A stretch of DNA of 64,000 bases. Origin: Capnocytophaga catalasegens (GTDB lineage Bacteria > Bacteroidota > Bacteroidia > Flavobacteriales > Flavobacteriaceae). Below are positions 45,856 through 55,173 of the stretch, one piece after another. Under the pieces are notes generated by a model. That model saw only the letters and a program-made list of their open reading frames with translations. It was not told the DNA's origin and did no database searches. Each line of letters opens with the position of its first letter. The stretch's first letter is position 1. The stretch lies in assembly GCF_026005215.1 (NCBI RefSeq), contig NZ_BPMA01000012.1, positions 124,001 to 188,000 on the forward strand, written 5' to 3'. The translations under genes and the position numbers were made by a program.

Positions 45856-45889
45856 ACGCTATTTTTGACCTTTATATAAAAGAAAAAGA

Positions 45890-46726
45890 TTATACGAGAT
45901 GATGTTGAATAAGTATTTCTTTCATTTGTTGTTGTATTTGCAAAGCCTCATTGGTAGCTTTTTGTGCAAAATCAAGCTCAGATGATGCGTAAAGAACCGA
46001 CCGAGAGGCATTGACCAGAAGACCAACCTCTTGTGTAAGCCCCCACTGGCAGACTTCGGTTAGGCTTCCTCCTTGTGCGCCGATACCTGGAATCAACAGA
46101 AAATTATCAGGCACTATCTGGCGTATTTCTTTAAGATATTGGGCTTTGGTTGCTCCCACTACATACATCAGTTGTTGGCTACCTTCCCATTTTTGAGAGG
46201 TTTCCAATACCTTTTTGTACAATGCTTGATTGGCTACAGGTTGAGTTTGAAAGTCAAAAGCCCCTTGATTGGAGGTCAAAGCAAGCAGAATGGTAACTTT
46301 GTTCGGATATCTAAGAAAAGGTTCTACTGAATCTTTGCCCATATACGGGGCTACCGTTACACTATCAAATTGCAAATCGTCAAAGAAAGCCTTGGCATAC
46401 ATCGCCGAGGTATTACCTATATCGCCACGCTTGGCATCGGCAATGGTAAAAATATCCGGATACGCTCTATTTATATAATCGATTGTCTTTTCAAGAACTA
46501 CCCACCCCTTAGTTCCCATAGCTTCATAGAAAGCGGTATTGGGTTTGTAAGCGACCACTAAGTGATGTGTGGCATCAATAATGGCTTTGTTGAACTCGAA
46601 AATAGGGTCTTTCTCGGCAAGTAAGTGCTTGGGTATCTTATCTAAATCGGTATCAAGACCAATACAAAGGAATGATTGCTTCGAGCGAATTTGCTCTACC
46701 AACTCAGTTATAGAAAAATGCTTCAT
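45890..46726 (-). CDS. pyrF: Orotidine 5'-phosphate decarboxylase (type 2)
   Basis: The 278-residue protein has the OMP decarboxylase active-site motif [13 protein letters not shown] and the terminal phosphate-binding [10 protein letters not shown]. Its length and [17 protein letters not shown] opening mark the longer bacterial type 2 subfamily. It makes UMP in pyrimidine synthesis. The start codon overlaps the stop of the upstream DJ-1 gene (ATGA), so the two are translationally coupled. Confidence 0.95.
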   Translation of the reverse strand: MKHFSITELVEQIRSKQSFLCIGLDTDLDKIPKHLLAEKDPIFEFNKAIIDATHHLVVAYKPNTAFYEAMGTKGWVVLEKTIDYINRAYPDIFTIADAKRGDIGNTSAMYAKAFFDDLQFDSVTVAPYMGKDSVEPFLRYPNKVTILLALTSNQGAFDFQTQPVANQALYKKVLETSQKWEGSQQLMYVVGATKAQYLKEIRQIVPDNFLLIPGIGAQGGSLTEVCQWGLTQEVGLLVNASRSVLYASSELDFAQKATNEALQIQQQMKEILIQHHLV

Positions 46727-47277
46727 GGTTTCTGTGTAAAAATCATTCTCTGAGCGATTTCATTTCGTTTTTCAACACCATAAAGTTTCTCGACCAAGGT
46801 TAAAGCAAATTCAAAAACGCTGGCAACACTCTTGCCTGTGATAATATGCCCATCAACAACCACCGGTTCAGACGAAACTTCTTTACTATCTATCGCACCA
46901 GCAAAGGTCGGATAGCAAGTAACTATACGATTGTTCAGAATATCAGCCTGCGACAATACCAGTGGAGCGGCACAAATAGCTGCAATATACTTTTGTTTTG
47001 CATCGAACTGACGGATAATTTCTAACAAACGTTCGTTTTCTTTGAGAGACATTACATTTTGCTCTCCACCAGCAAGAACAATCATTTGGCAATTATTCAA
47101 ATCAACCTGATTGAAAAGCGTATCAGTGAAAACAGTAATGCCATTAGCTCCTTTTATCTTACGCCTGTTTATCATTGAAGCTATTTGTACGGATATTTGA
47201 GCTCTGCGAAGTATATCAACGACACCTACCAGCTCCATCTCCTCTACTCCATCTGTTATAAATACAACTACTTCCAT
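46723..47277 (-). CDS. DJ-1/PfpI family protein
   Basis: The 184-residue protein has the DJ-1 fold signatures: [20 protein letters not shown] with the conserved glutamate, [11 protein letters not shown], and the nucleophile elbow [15 protein letters not shown] with the reactive cysteine. Relatives act as deglycases, chaperones or hydrolases, so the substrate is uncertain. It overlaps pyrF by four bases and begins the apparent five-gene run. No clear -7 box is visible in the AT-rich gap above it. Confidence 0.9.
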   Translation of the reverse strand: MEVVVFITDGVEEMELVGVVDILRRAQISVQIASMINRRKIKGANGITVFTDTLFNQVDLNNCQMIVLAGGEQNVMSLKENERLLEIIRQFDAKQKYIAAICAAPLVLSQADILNNRIVTCYPTFAGAIDSKEVSSEPVVVDGHIITGKSVASVFEFALTLVEKLYGVEKRNEIAQRMIFTQKP

Positions 47278-47383
47278 TATTTTTTTATTTTTTGATTTTC
47301 AATTTTTATTTTTTGTTCGAATTTTTTTTATTTTTCCTAATTATTTTAATTACTCGGGAGGGCAAAGTTGTGTATTTTCTTTG

Positions 47384-48049
47384 TTAATATCCCGATTGTA
47401 CTGAAGAATCACCTGTTACAATGGCTATTCCGTTAGAAGTTCCTATTCTATCTACCCCCAAATAAATGTAGTCCATAGCGGTTTGTCTATCGCGAATACC
47501 TCCTGATGCTTTTACTTTGGCATCACCTTTTACAGCATTTTTCATAAGTTTTACATCTTCAAAGGTAGCTCCTGCACTACCAAAGCCGGTTGATGTTTTG
47601 ACAAAATCGGCTCCGGCATCAACACATAGTTTGCAAGCCAATTTTTTCTCTGTTTCGTCCAAATAACAGGTTTCAAGAATAACTTTCAATATGCGTTTGC
47701 CAGTTTCATTTTTGATAAAACTAATTTCTTGCAACACTTCGTTAATCCGTTTTGATTTGAGCCAACCGATATTAAGCACCATATCAATTTCGTCAGCGCC
47801 ATCGGTAAGGGCTCGCTCTGCCTCAAATAGCTTAGCGCGAGTACTCATCGCTCCAAGAGGAAAGCCCACTACGCTACACACACTCACGTCCGAATTTCTT
47901 AAAAGTTCTGCTGCCAATGGCACATAACAACTATTAACACATACTGAAAAAAACTTGTATTCCATAGCTTCGTTACAAAGTTTTTCAATATCTAAACTGG
48001 TTGCCGTAGGTTTTAGCAACGTATGGTCAATGTATTTTTCTAATCTCAT
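47384..48049 (-). CDS. deoC: Deoxyribose-phosphate aldolase
   Basis: The 221-residue product begins MRLEKYIDHTLLKPTAT and contains the Schiff-base lysine region GKRILKVILETCYL and the second lysine in DAKVKASGGIRDRQTA. It splits 2-deoxyribose-5-phosphate to acetaldehyde and glyceraldehyde-3-phosphate in nucleoside catabolism. I use the ATG at 48049 rather than the TTG at 48055. A GC-rich 43-bp repeat lies upstream, between this gene and the end of the LTA-synthase-family gene. Confidence 0.95.
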   Translation of the reverse strand: MRLEKYIDHTLLKPTATSLDIEKLCNEAMEYKFFSVCVNSCYVPLAAELLRNSDVSVCSVVGFPLGAMSTRAKLFEAERALTDGADEIDMVLNIGWLKSKRINEVLQEISFIKNETGKRILKVILETCYLDETEKKLACKLCVDAGADFVKTSTGFGSAGATFEDVKLMKNAVKGDAKVKASGGIRDRQTAMDYIYLGVDRIGTSNGIAIVTGDSSVQSGY

Positions 48050-48118
48050 AATCAATGATTGTTAATTGTTATTTATTATATGTTATTTCTTATTTTTCTA
48101 CTGATTTTTTATTTTTTA

Positions 48119-48230
48119 GGTTGTCGGTACCCCCCGACAGTACTTTTTACCCACTTGACTATGCTGTTGGTACCCCCCGAGAGCGCTTTTTACCGGCTTA
48201 ACTATGCCGTCGGTACCCCCCGAGAGCAAT
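48119..48230. repeat. GC-rich tandem repeat, 43-bp unit, about 2.6 copies
   Basis: The core ggtacccccc starts at 48126, 48169 and 48212, exactly 43 bases apart, with shared GAnAG...CTTTTTAC...CTATGC between cores. In copy one GTCGG and CCGAC flank the core as a short hairpin. The third copy is cut off at the stop codon of the LTA-synthase-family gene (48231). The block is strikingly GC-rich for this AT-rich window. Confidence 0.85.
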
Positions 48231-50159
48231 TTATTGCAATTTTTTATTGATAATTCGATACATATAATCTTGCATAAAAGCTCTTAAATCGGTAGTGGTT
48301 TTATCTATTTCTGTATTTATTTCTTTATCAAGCAAATTATTCTTCAAGGCTTCATCATCAATTCTATAAATTCCGTTGAGTTGTCCATCGGTATTCATTA
48401 TCTGAATATAATTTCCTTGCATCAGTTGGTAAAATTTGTCATTAGAAATATATGCTCGTGGAGGTTCTTTGTCCGAAAAAAGACTTCTTCCCCACGACCG
48501 AAAAGGTTTTTCATAGCCCAACAAATCAACCAATGTAGGATAAATATCAATCTGTTGCGCTATCTGGTGCGAAATTCCTTTTGGAACTAAATCGGCATTC
48601 GGACTATAAAACATAATAGGTACGCCCGTACCAGTTATAGGCTGTTTATATGCATTATAATACACCTGATTGGTGTGGTCGGCAGTGAAAACAAATATTG
48701 TATTGGTAAACCAATCCTCTTTTTGGGCGCTCTGAAAAAACTGCTTCAAGGCATAGTCCGTATATCCGATACACTGATGTATGTCTAGGTGTCCTTTGTC
48801 AAATTTTCCTTCGTATTGTTTTGGAACTTTAAACGGATGATGAGACGAAAGGGTGAAAATCGTAGCCATAAAAGGCTGTTTCTTGGTACAGATTGTTCTA
48901 TTCATAAATTGGAAAAAGGGTTCGTCCCAAATGCCCCATATTCCATCATAATCAGCCTCATTGTTATATTCGTTTTTTCCGTAGTAATGATTGAAACCCA
49001 AAATATTAGAAAACCCCAGAAAACCCATCGAACCATTAGGAGCTGAATGGAAAAAAGAAGTATCATACCCCATTTCATTACAAATAGAAACAATTGATTG
49101 CGTGGGTTGTTTCACAAAAGGAGAAGACGTATAAGCTACCTGAAAGGTCGGTATCCCCGCCAAGATAGAAGACATTCCGTGTATGGACTGGCGACCATTG
49201 GCATACGCATTGTCAAACACAGCCGAATGTTGCGCCAACGAGTCCAAAAAAGGTGTATAAGATAGAAAATCAGGTATTTTACGTTCGGTATTCATACTTC
49301 CCCAGTATTCTCTCCCGAAGCTCTCCAAGATGAAAATCACTACGTTGGGTTTGGTTTCTACCACTCGCGTATAATTTTTTATAGGGTGTATATTTTCTTC
49401 TATATACTGCTGAGTTACAAACTGATATTCTTTGAACCCTTTGTTCTTTCCGATAGTACGAATTAGAGTAAAAGGCGTATTGAGAATAGCGTCGGCATGT
49501 GCCGAAAGCGTTACATGACGGCTTGCATCAAGTATATTGATAGGGCGAGTTGCCGTTGCCAAATCGCCCCCACGGATACCTGCCAACGTACCCAGCCCAA
49601 TTATCAAAAAACCAATTAGCGATGTGATAAGATATGTGCTTGTTTTTTCTACTTTCTGTGGGTGAATTTTTATCTTTTTATACAGAAAAATCCATATCCA
49701 TATCAGTACGGCAAACAAAACAAGCATATACCAGTACATAGTTAAGAATGTCAGAAAGAATGTTCCTTTATTTTGTTCGTTTTCTACCACTGCCATTGAT
49801 GCCGTTGTCAGCCTTGATTTGCTAAACGGATAATAAACCATATCAATAAAATTGGTAGCATAAGCCAATGTGTTGGTAATAAAATAGGTGTAAAAAACGA
49901 TTCTCTGATAATACGCCTGTGTGTTTATCCACAAAGGTAAGATACTTAACAAGATAAAGAGTAAGTTTACATACAAAATTGCCGTAGTATCAAAGGCTAT
50001 TCCGTAGTAAAACAACTTAGAAATCAAAGCAAAAGAAAGGTCGCCCATTGTTTCTTTCTGAAAAAACAAAAACAAACATCGAGCAACGAAATAAAATACA
50101 TATACCAACAAAATACGATACAATAATACGAGATATTCTCGCCATCGCAAGTTTTTCAT
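48231..50159 (-). CDS. LTA synthase family protein (second paralogue)
   Basis: The 642-residue protein has about five N-terminal membrane helices (to about residue 195) and a sulfatase-fold domain. Motifs are VVIFILESFGREYWG for metal binding, YANGRQSIHGMSSILAG with the likely catalytic Ser, FFHSAPNGSMGF and FVFTADHTNQ with the Asp-His pair. It is more typical of the Bacteroidota family than the gene at 5403. It likely transfers a phosphoglycerol- or phosphoethanolamine-type group in the periplasm. Its stop abuts the GC-rich repeat. A -7 box lies at 50182-50189. Confidence 0.88.
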   Translation of the reverse strand: MKNLRWREYLVLLYRILLVYVFYFVARCLFLFFQKETMGDLSFALISKLFYYGIAFDTTAILYVNLLFILLSILPLWINTQAYYQRIVFYTYFITNTLAYATNFIDMVYYPFSKSRLTTASMAVVENEQNKGTFFLTFLTMYWYMLVLFAVLIWIWIFLYKKIKIHPQKVEKTSTYLITSLIGFLIIGLGTLAGIRGGDLATATRPINILDASRHVTLSAHADAILNTPFTLIRTIGKNKGFKEYQFVTQQYIEENIHPIKNYTRVVETKPNVVIFILESFGREYWGSMNTERKIPDFLSYTPFLDSLAQHSAVFDNAYANGRQSIHGMSSILAGIPTFQVAYTSSPFVKQPTQSIVSICNEMGYDTSFFHSAPNGSMGFLGFSNILGFNHYYGKNEYNNEADYDGIWGIWDEPFFQFMNRTICTKKQPFMATIFTLSSHHPFKVPKQYEGKFDKGHLDIHQCIGYTDYALKQFFQSAQKEDWFTNTIFVFTADHTNQVYYNAYKQPITGTGVPIMFYSPNADLVPKGISHQIAQQIDIYPTLVDLLGYEKPFRSWGRSLFSDKEPPRAYISNDKFYQLMQGNYIQIMNTDGQLNGIYRIDDEALKNNLLDKEINTEIDKTTTDLRAFMQDYMYRIINKKLQ

Positions 50160-50181
50160 TCAGATTGTTTTTAAAATCAGG

Positions 50182-50189
50182 CAAAGGTA
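50182..50189 (-). promoter_or_regulatory. -7 promoter box for the second LTA-synthase-family gene
   Basis: The minus strand reads TACCTTTG followed by C, 22 bases before the ATG at 50159. The rest of the gap to 50470 is AT-rich and I see nothing else in it. Confidence 0.55.
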
Positions 50190-50470
50190 CGAAATAAATA
50201 AAACTCTGTGAAAATTTTAATAGTTTTTTAGCTTCTTATATTAACACGATTATATGACCTTTTTTCATATCACTCTATTTAAGATTGTGTTATAAAAAGC
50301 GTGTTTAATTTTATCATCAAAAATGAAAAGTATCATTTCTAACAAATGCTAAACTTCTTGTCATTTTGAGCAAAATCAAGAAATAATATTAAGTAAGGAG
50401 GAGAATTTTGTTTAGCCTGGCAAACAATATTTATTTTTCGTACATCATACTTTTTAAATCCCTTTCTAAA

Positions 50471-51520
50471 TTACATTCTCAAATGATAATCAGCAAGCAC
50501 TATGGCACTCATCGCCTCTACAATAGGTACGGCACGCGGTACAACACAAGGGTCATGCCTTCCTTTTCCTTGTATAGTAACTATATTTCCGTTGGTATCA
50601 ATGGTTTTTTGCGGTTGCATAATAGTTGCCACAGGTTTAAAAGCCACACGAAAATAGATATCCATTCCGTTGCTTATACCTCCTTGTATGCCTCCTGAAA
50701 AATTTGTTTGAGTACTTCCATCAGAATTAAAATTATCATTGTGCTGACTACCTTTGAGTTTTGTTCCCTCGAAACCACTTCCGTATTCGAAGCCTTTTAC
50801 GGCATTTATCGAGAGCATTGCTTTTGCCAAGTCTGCTTGTAATTTGTCAAAAACTGGTTCTCCCAATCCTATGGGAACATTTTGAATTACACAGGTTACA
50901 ATGCCACCAATGGTATCGCCTTCTTTGCGAATTTGCTTAATATATTGTTCCATCTGCATTGCCAATTGTGGGTCAGGACAACGAACAGCATTTTTTTCTA
51001 TATTGTTAAAATCAAGTTGATTATATGGTTTATCTAACGAAAGATTACCAACCGCCGAAACATAGGCTATAATACGTATCTGTGGAATGATTTGTTTGGC
51101 AATAGCTCCAGCAACTACCCGACAGGCTGTTTCGCGAGCAGAACTTCGTCCTCCACCTCGATAATCGCGATATCCGTATTTTTTATCATATACAAAATCG
51201 GCATGACTGGGACGATACGCTTGTTTTATATGCAAATAATCCTCTGAGTGTTGATTTTCATTTTCAATAATAAATCCAATAGGAGTTCCTGTGGTTTTTC
51301 CTTCAAAAATTCCTGAAAGAAAACGAACCTTATCGGTTTCTTTTCGTTGAGTAACAATAGAAGATTGTCCTGGTTTCCGCCGATTTAGTTCATTTTGAAT
51401 AGCTTCTAAATTGAGTATAATTCCTGGCGGACAGCCATCTATTACGCCTCCAATAGCTTCACCATGCGATTCGCCAAAAGTCGCCAGTCGAAAAGTATTT
51501 CCAAATATATTTCCAGCCAT
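50471..51520 (-). CDS. aroC: Chorismate synthase
   Basis: The 349-residue protein has all three chorismate synthase signatures: [19 protein letters not shown] near the start, [19 protein letters not shown] in the middle, and [18 protein letters not shown] near the end. It converts EPSP to chorismate with reduced FMN, feeding aromatic amino acids and, through isochorismate, MenD. It is the last gene of a ribD - YigZ - aroC run on the minus strand (11 bp from YigZ). Confidence 0.97.
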   Translation of the reverse strand: MAGNIFGNTFRLATFGESHGEAIGGVIDGCPPGIILNLEAIQNELNRRKPGQSSIVTQRKETDKVRFLSGIFEGKTTGTPIGFIIENENQHSEDYLHIKQAYRPSHADFVYDKKYGYRDYRGGGRSSARETACRVVAGAIAKQIIPQIRIIAYVSAVGNLSLDKPYNQLDFNNIEKNAVRCPDPQLAMQMEQYIKQIRKEGDTIGGIVTCVIQNVPIGLGEPVFDKLQADLAKAMLSINAVKGFEYGSGFEGTKLKGSQHNDNFNSDGSTQTNFSGGIQGGISNGMDIYFRVAFKPVATIMQPQKTIDTNGNIVTIQGKGRHDPCVVPRAVPIVEAMSAIVLADYHLRM

Positions 51521-51531
51521 TTTTACAAAAT

Positions 51532-52149
51532 TTATAAGTTTTCTTTTTCTATAATTGATACTTCATACATTTGATTAAAAGTTTCTAATACACGAGACAC
51601 TTCTGCTTTGCGTACTTCAATCAAAATATAACAATTCAATTCCATTTTCTGACTAATTACCGAGAGATTTCTTTCTTTAATTATACGCATTACCTTATTC
51701 ATATTCTTATAATCAAATTTAATTTCAAAAATCTGGTTAATTGTTCTCTCTTCAACAATAGCCTCTTGCAATGTCAATTGAGCAGTTGTTTTGTACGCAT
51801 TGATAAGACCTCCAACACCGAGTTTTATTCCTCCAAAATATCGTACAACAATAACTAATACATTGGTAAAGTCAAAGGATAGTATTTGCCCATAGATTGG
51901 GAGACCTGCCGTACCATTAGGTTCTCCATCGTCATTAGCTCTGTACTGCTTTTTGTCTTTGCCTAATTGCCAAGCATAACACCAATGACGAGCTGAAAAA
52001 TGTTCTTTTTTAACAATTTCCAAATATTGTTTTGCCTCATCTTCTGATGATATAGGAAAAGCATATCCTAAAAATTTGCTACTTTTATCCTTGAAAACAA
52101 CTTCTGAAATAGGATTTTTTATAGTTCGGTATGTATCTTTTTCAGTCAT
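51532..52149 (-). CDS. YigZ/IMPACT family protein
   Basis: The 205-residue protein has the UPF0029 N-terminal domain with [35 protein letters not shown] and [19 protein letters not shown], and a short C-terminal ferredoxin-like domain. The family is linked to translation control in eukaryotes (IMPACT), while the bacterial role is not settled. The ATG overlaps the ribD stop by four bases (ATGA), so it is coupled to ribD. Confidence 0.92.
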   Translation of the reverse strand: MTEKDTYRTIKNPISEVVFKDKSSKFLGYAFPISSEDEAKQYLEIVKKEHFSARHWCYAWQLGKDKKQYRANDDGEPNGTAGLPIYGQILSFDFTNVLVIVVRYFGGIKLGVGGLINAYKTTAQLTLQEAIVEERTINQIFEIKFDYKNMNKVMRIIKERNLSVISQKMELNCYILIEVRKAEVSRVLETFNQMYEVSIIEKENL

Positions 52150-53186
52150 ATTTTTTGATTTTCAAACCAAAGCAACAAATCATCACCAATAGCTTCTTTT
52201 TTCTGTGGAACGGCAAGCAACATAGGCGCCTTTATTCCTTTCTCAAAAATGCTTTTCCCAATAAAAACACGTGCTTCGTCCCAAAGATTAGCATCTATGA
52301 ATTGTTGTAAAGTAAAAGCTCCTCCTTCTATTATGACACTTTGTATTTTTTGCTCAAAAAGGTATTCGCAAATCTGCTTTGGAACTGATTGATGAAAATC
52401 AATTCGATGAAAATCTATATTATCCACTGATTTTTTTTCTTTGGAAGAAAAAATGACTGTTGGTGTTTTTGCATCAAAAACAGAAAAAGACAAAGGAATT
52501 TCCAAGTCAGCATCTATAACTAACCTCAGCGGATTTTTTCCTGCCCAATGTCGAGTAGTAAGCGCAGGATTATCATCCAAAATCGTATTTTTCCCAACCA
52601 AAATAGCCTGTTCTTCACTTCGCCATTTATGAGTTATTTGTTGAGAAAGACTTCCACTTATCCAAATAGGATTTTTCGTATCTCTAACAGTAGGAGCAAT
52701 AAAACCATCAGCAGTTTCTGCCCATTTTAAGATAATATATGGACGATTTTTATTATGAAAAGTAAAAAATCGTTTGTTTATCTTACGACATTGTTCTTCT
52801 AAAATTCCGACCTCTACCTTACAACCTGCATTTCGTAATTTTTCAATCCCTTTGCCTGAAACCTCACAAAAAGTATCTTTGGTTCCAACAACGATATTTT
52901 TGATATTTTTACTAATAATTAAATCGGCACAAGGTGGAGTTTTCCCAAAATGACTACAAGGTTCAAGCGTTACATATAGAGTACTTTGTGGCAGTATCTG
53001 TTGATTTTTCACACAAGAAATTGCATTTACTTCGGCATGAGGCATTCCCGCTATATAGTGCCACCCCTCACCTATTATCGTTTGCTTATGAACAATTACA
53101 CAACCCACCATCGGATTTGGATATGTAGTTCCCAATCCGTTTTGAGCCAATTGCAAGCAGCGTTGCATATATTTTTCGTGTTCCAT
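52146..53186 (-). CDS. ribD: Bifunctional riboflavin deaminase/reductase RibD
   Basis: The 346-residue product starts MEHEKYMQRCLQLAQ. The N-terminal deaminase domain has the zinc site in PHAEVNAI and LEPCSHFGKTPPCADLII, and the C-terminal reductase domain includes ILKWAETADGFIAP and SVIIEGGAFTLQQFID. It performs steps two and three of riboflavin synthesis. The frame is open to 53255, but a -7 box at 53192-53199 lies just upstream of the ATG 53186, so the longer form is excluded and the mRNA appears leaderless or nearly so. Confidence 0.93.
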   Translation of the reverse strand: MEHEKYMQRCLQLAQNGLGTTYPNPMVGCVIVHKQTIIGEGWHYIAGMPHAEVNAISCVKNQQILPQSTLYVTLEPCSHFGKTPPCADLIISKNIKNIVVGTKDTFCEVSGKGIEKLRNAGCKVEVGILEEQCRKINKRFFTFHNKNRPYIILKWAETADGFIAPTVRDTKNPIWISGSLSQQITHKWRSEEQAILVGKNTILDDNPALTTRHWAGKNPLRLVIDADLEIPLSFSVFDAKTPTVIFSSKEKKSVDNIDFHRIDFHQSVPKQICEYLFEQKIQSVIIEGGAFTLQQFIDANLWDEARVFIGKSIFEKGIKAPMLLAVPQKKEAIGDDLLLWFENQKI

Positions 53187-53191
53187 AAGTG

Positions 53192-53199
53192 CAAATATA
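53192..53199 (-). promoter_or_regulatory. -7 promoter box for ribD
   Basis: The minus strand reads TATATTTG followed by CACTT and then the ribD ATG, so transcription should start at or within a few bases of the start codon. Confidence 0.6.
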
Positions 53200-53223
53200 C
53201 AATTTTCAATAGTAATAAAAAGA

Positions 53224-53252
53224 AAAAGACGTGAAAAATCACGCCTTCTAAC
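53224..53252 (-). terminator. Terminator of the AspT-like transporter gene
   Basis: On the minus strand GGCGTGA pairs with TCACGTC (one G-T pair) around a short T loop, with T-rich sequence after it. It lies just downstream of the stop at 53267. Confidence 0.7.
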
Positions 53253-53266
53253 CAAAATTATTATTT

Positions 53267-54985
53267 TTAATAAAATAAAACTAATAACAACTGCGGAATC
53301 ATAATACGCATAAAGGTCGTGAGTGGATACACGGCTGCATACGTAACAGCAGGAGCATCAGAACCCGTAACATCGTGAGCAAAAGCTAAAGCAGGTGGGT
53401 CTGTTTGCGAACCTGAAAGTAATCCACATATTTCAAGAAAATTCAGTCGTAAATAAAAACGAGCTACCAATGAAACTACAATCAAAGGAACAAGCGTAAT
53501 AACTGCACCCATAAGCATCCAATTTAGACCATTACCTTCAACAAGTGTCTTAACAAAATCAGCTCCTGCTCCCAAACCGACACTTGCCAAGAATAACACA
53601 ATTCCTATTTCACGTACCATCAAATTGGCACTATGGGAAACGTAATGTGTAACCGAAAAACGCCCTCCATAACGGCTTACCAAAATTGCCATAATCAGAG
53701 GACCGCCTGCTAAACCGAGTTTTACAGGAAACGGAATACCTGGTATATGAAACGGAATAGAACCCAATAAAACACCAAGAACAATTCCGAAGAAGAGTTC
53801 AGCAATATGCGGTGTTTCCATTCGTTTTTTAGAATTTCCAAAAACTTTTTCAATCATACGAATGTGTGCCTCGTCTCCCACAACCGTAATTGTATCGCCA
53901 AATTGAAGTTTAGTATCTCCATCAGGAATAAATTCAATTCCTGCACGATAAACCCGACTAATCGTAACCCCAAAACGTTCACGTACATCGAATTCTTCCA
54001 ATTTTTTAGAATATGCCATTTTGTTGGTAACATTCATTCGACGCGAAACAATATTGGTATGTTCTTCACTGAATAACGAAACATCACTTTTTGAACCAAT
54101 AAGTGTACTAAGTCGCTCAAATTCTTTCGGACTAGCAACCAAAAGTAAAATATCTTTTTCTCGAAGAATCGTATCTTTATCTACCAAAAGTACTTCCTGA
54201 TCTCGATATAACCTTGAAATCACAAAATTCATACCCAAAGTTTGACGAATAATCATTATATTTTTGTCAAAAAGTATCGGATTTTCAACTTTAATTGCAA
54301 TTTTATCAACACTTGATATATTTTTGCTATGTTTCCATTGATTAAGTCGCTTTTCAGCATCAAGATTAACTTTCAAAACGGATTTGAGAAAAAGCATTAC
54401 TATTATAATCCCCAAAACCCCAAAGGGATAGGCTACTGCATATCCGTTGGAAACGTTGGAAAGCACCCCATCAATAGTCTCTTGGGGTATTCCTCTAGTT
54501 CCCATAACATCAATAATAGTTTGTTGCCCAGCTCCTAATCCAGGAGTATTGGTTACTGCTCCTGACATAATTCCTACCAATTCTGGCATTTGTGTTCCCG
54601 TAGTAAAATGAAGAACAATGACTGTTATTACGCAGGTTATCACCGAGAGTATGGCCAAACTATTGAGTTTAAGCCCTCCTTGCTGAAACGAAGCAAAAAA
54701 ACCAGGCCCTACCTGCAAACCTATTGTATATACGAACAAAATTAGTCCGAATTCTTTAACAAAATGCTGTATATGCCCATCTACTACAAAACCAAAATGA
54801 GCTGCCAAAATTCCCATAAACAACACACAAGTAATTCCAAAAGAAATACCAAAAATACGAACTTTACCAAGAGCAACCCCTGCTGCAATTACAAAAGCAT
54901 AGATAATAGCTGTATAGGCTGGGCTGTGATGATCTGTAAATAATTTTTCAATCCAATCAGGTAAAAAAGCAATTACATTGTCCAT
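53267..54985 (-). CDS. AspT/YidE-type antiporter with two RCK_C domains
   Basis: The 572-residue protein has two membrane blocks of about five or six helices each. They carry the duplicated AspT/YidE/YbjL pattern with MSGAVTNTPGLGAGQQ in the first and LLSGSQTDPPALAFAH in the second. Between them (about 215-385) lie two TrkA_C-like regulatory domains, DKNIMIIRQTLGMNF...VDKDTILREKDILLL and VTISRVYRAGIEFIPDGDTKL. Relatives exchange aspartate and alanine or other organic anions, and the substrate here is not determinable. A -7 box lies at 55015-55022. Confidence 0.9.
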   Translation of the reverse strand: MDNVIAFLPDWIEKLFTDHHSPAYTAIIYAFVIAAGVALGKVRIFGISFGITCVLFMGILAAHFGFVVDGHIQHFVKEFGLILFVYTIGLQVGPGFFASFQQGGLKLNSLAILSVITCVITVIVLHFTTGTQMPELVGIMSGAVTNTPGLGAGQQTIIDVMGTRGIPQETIDGVLSNVSNGYAVAYPFGVLGIIIVMLFLKSVLKVNLDAEKRLNQWKHSKNISSVDKIAIKVENPILFDKNIMIIRQTLGMNFVISRLYRDQEVLLVDKDTILREKDILLLVASPKEFERLSTLIGSKSDVSLFSEEHTNIVSRRMNVTNKMAYSKKLEEFDVRERFGVTISRVYRAGIEFIPDGDTKLQFGDTITVVGDEAHIRMIEKVFGNSKKRMETPHIAELFFGIVLGVLLGSIPFHIPGIPFPVKLGLAGGPLIMAILVSRYGGRFSVTHYVSHSANLMVREIGIVLFLASVGLGAGADFVKTLVEGNGLNWMLMGAVITLVPLIVVSLVARFYLRLNFLEICGLLSGSQTDPPALAFAHDVTGSDAPAVTYAAVYPLTTFMRIMIPQLLLVLFY

Positions 54986-55014
54986 AAAAAGATAAAATTT
55001 TACATAATTCTGGG

Positions 55015-55022
55015 CAAATATA
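55015..55022 (-). promoter_or_regulatory. -7 promoter box for the AspT-like gene
   Basis: The minus strand reads TATATTTG followed by CCC, 29 bases before the ATG at 54985. Confidence 0.55.
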
Positions 55023-55138
55023 CAAGTTTTTTTTCGGATAAATAAAAAGAACTTTTGTCTGTCATAAGAAGATTTTACGAAAACGATAATTACAAAAAAG
55101 AAAAATACTTAAAAATTCTTTTTTTAAAAAAGAAATCG

Positions 55139-55146
55139 TATTTTTG
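55139..55146 (+). promoter_or_regulatory. -7 promoter box for the P5C dehydrogenase gene
   Basis: TATTTTTG matches TAnnTTTG and is followed by C, 27 bases before the ATG at 55174. Confidence 0.55.
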
Positions 55147-55173
55147 CTAACGTTTAATTCAATATAAATTCTT

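Noticed and set aside
48119-48230. CRISPR array or rho-independent terminator at the GC-rich repeat
   Set aside because: Whole units repeat, without spacers, and the short GTCGG/CCGAC hairpin lacks a following T run on either strand.
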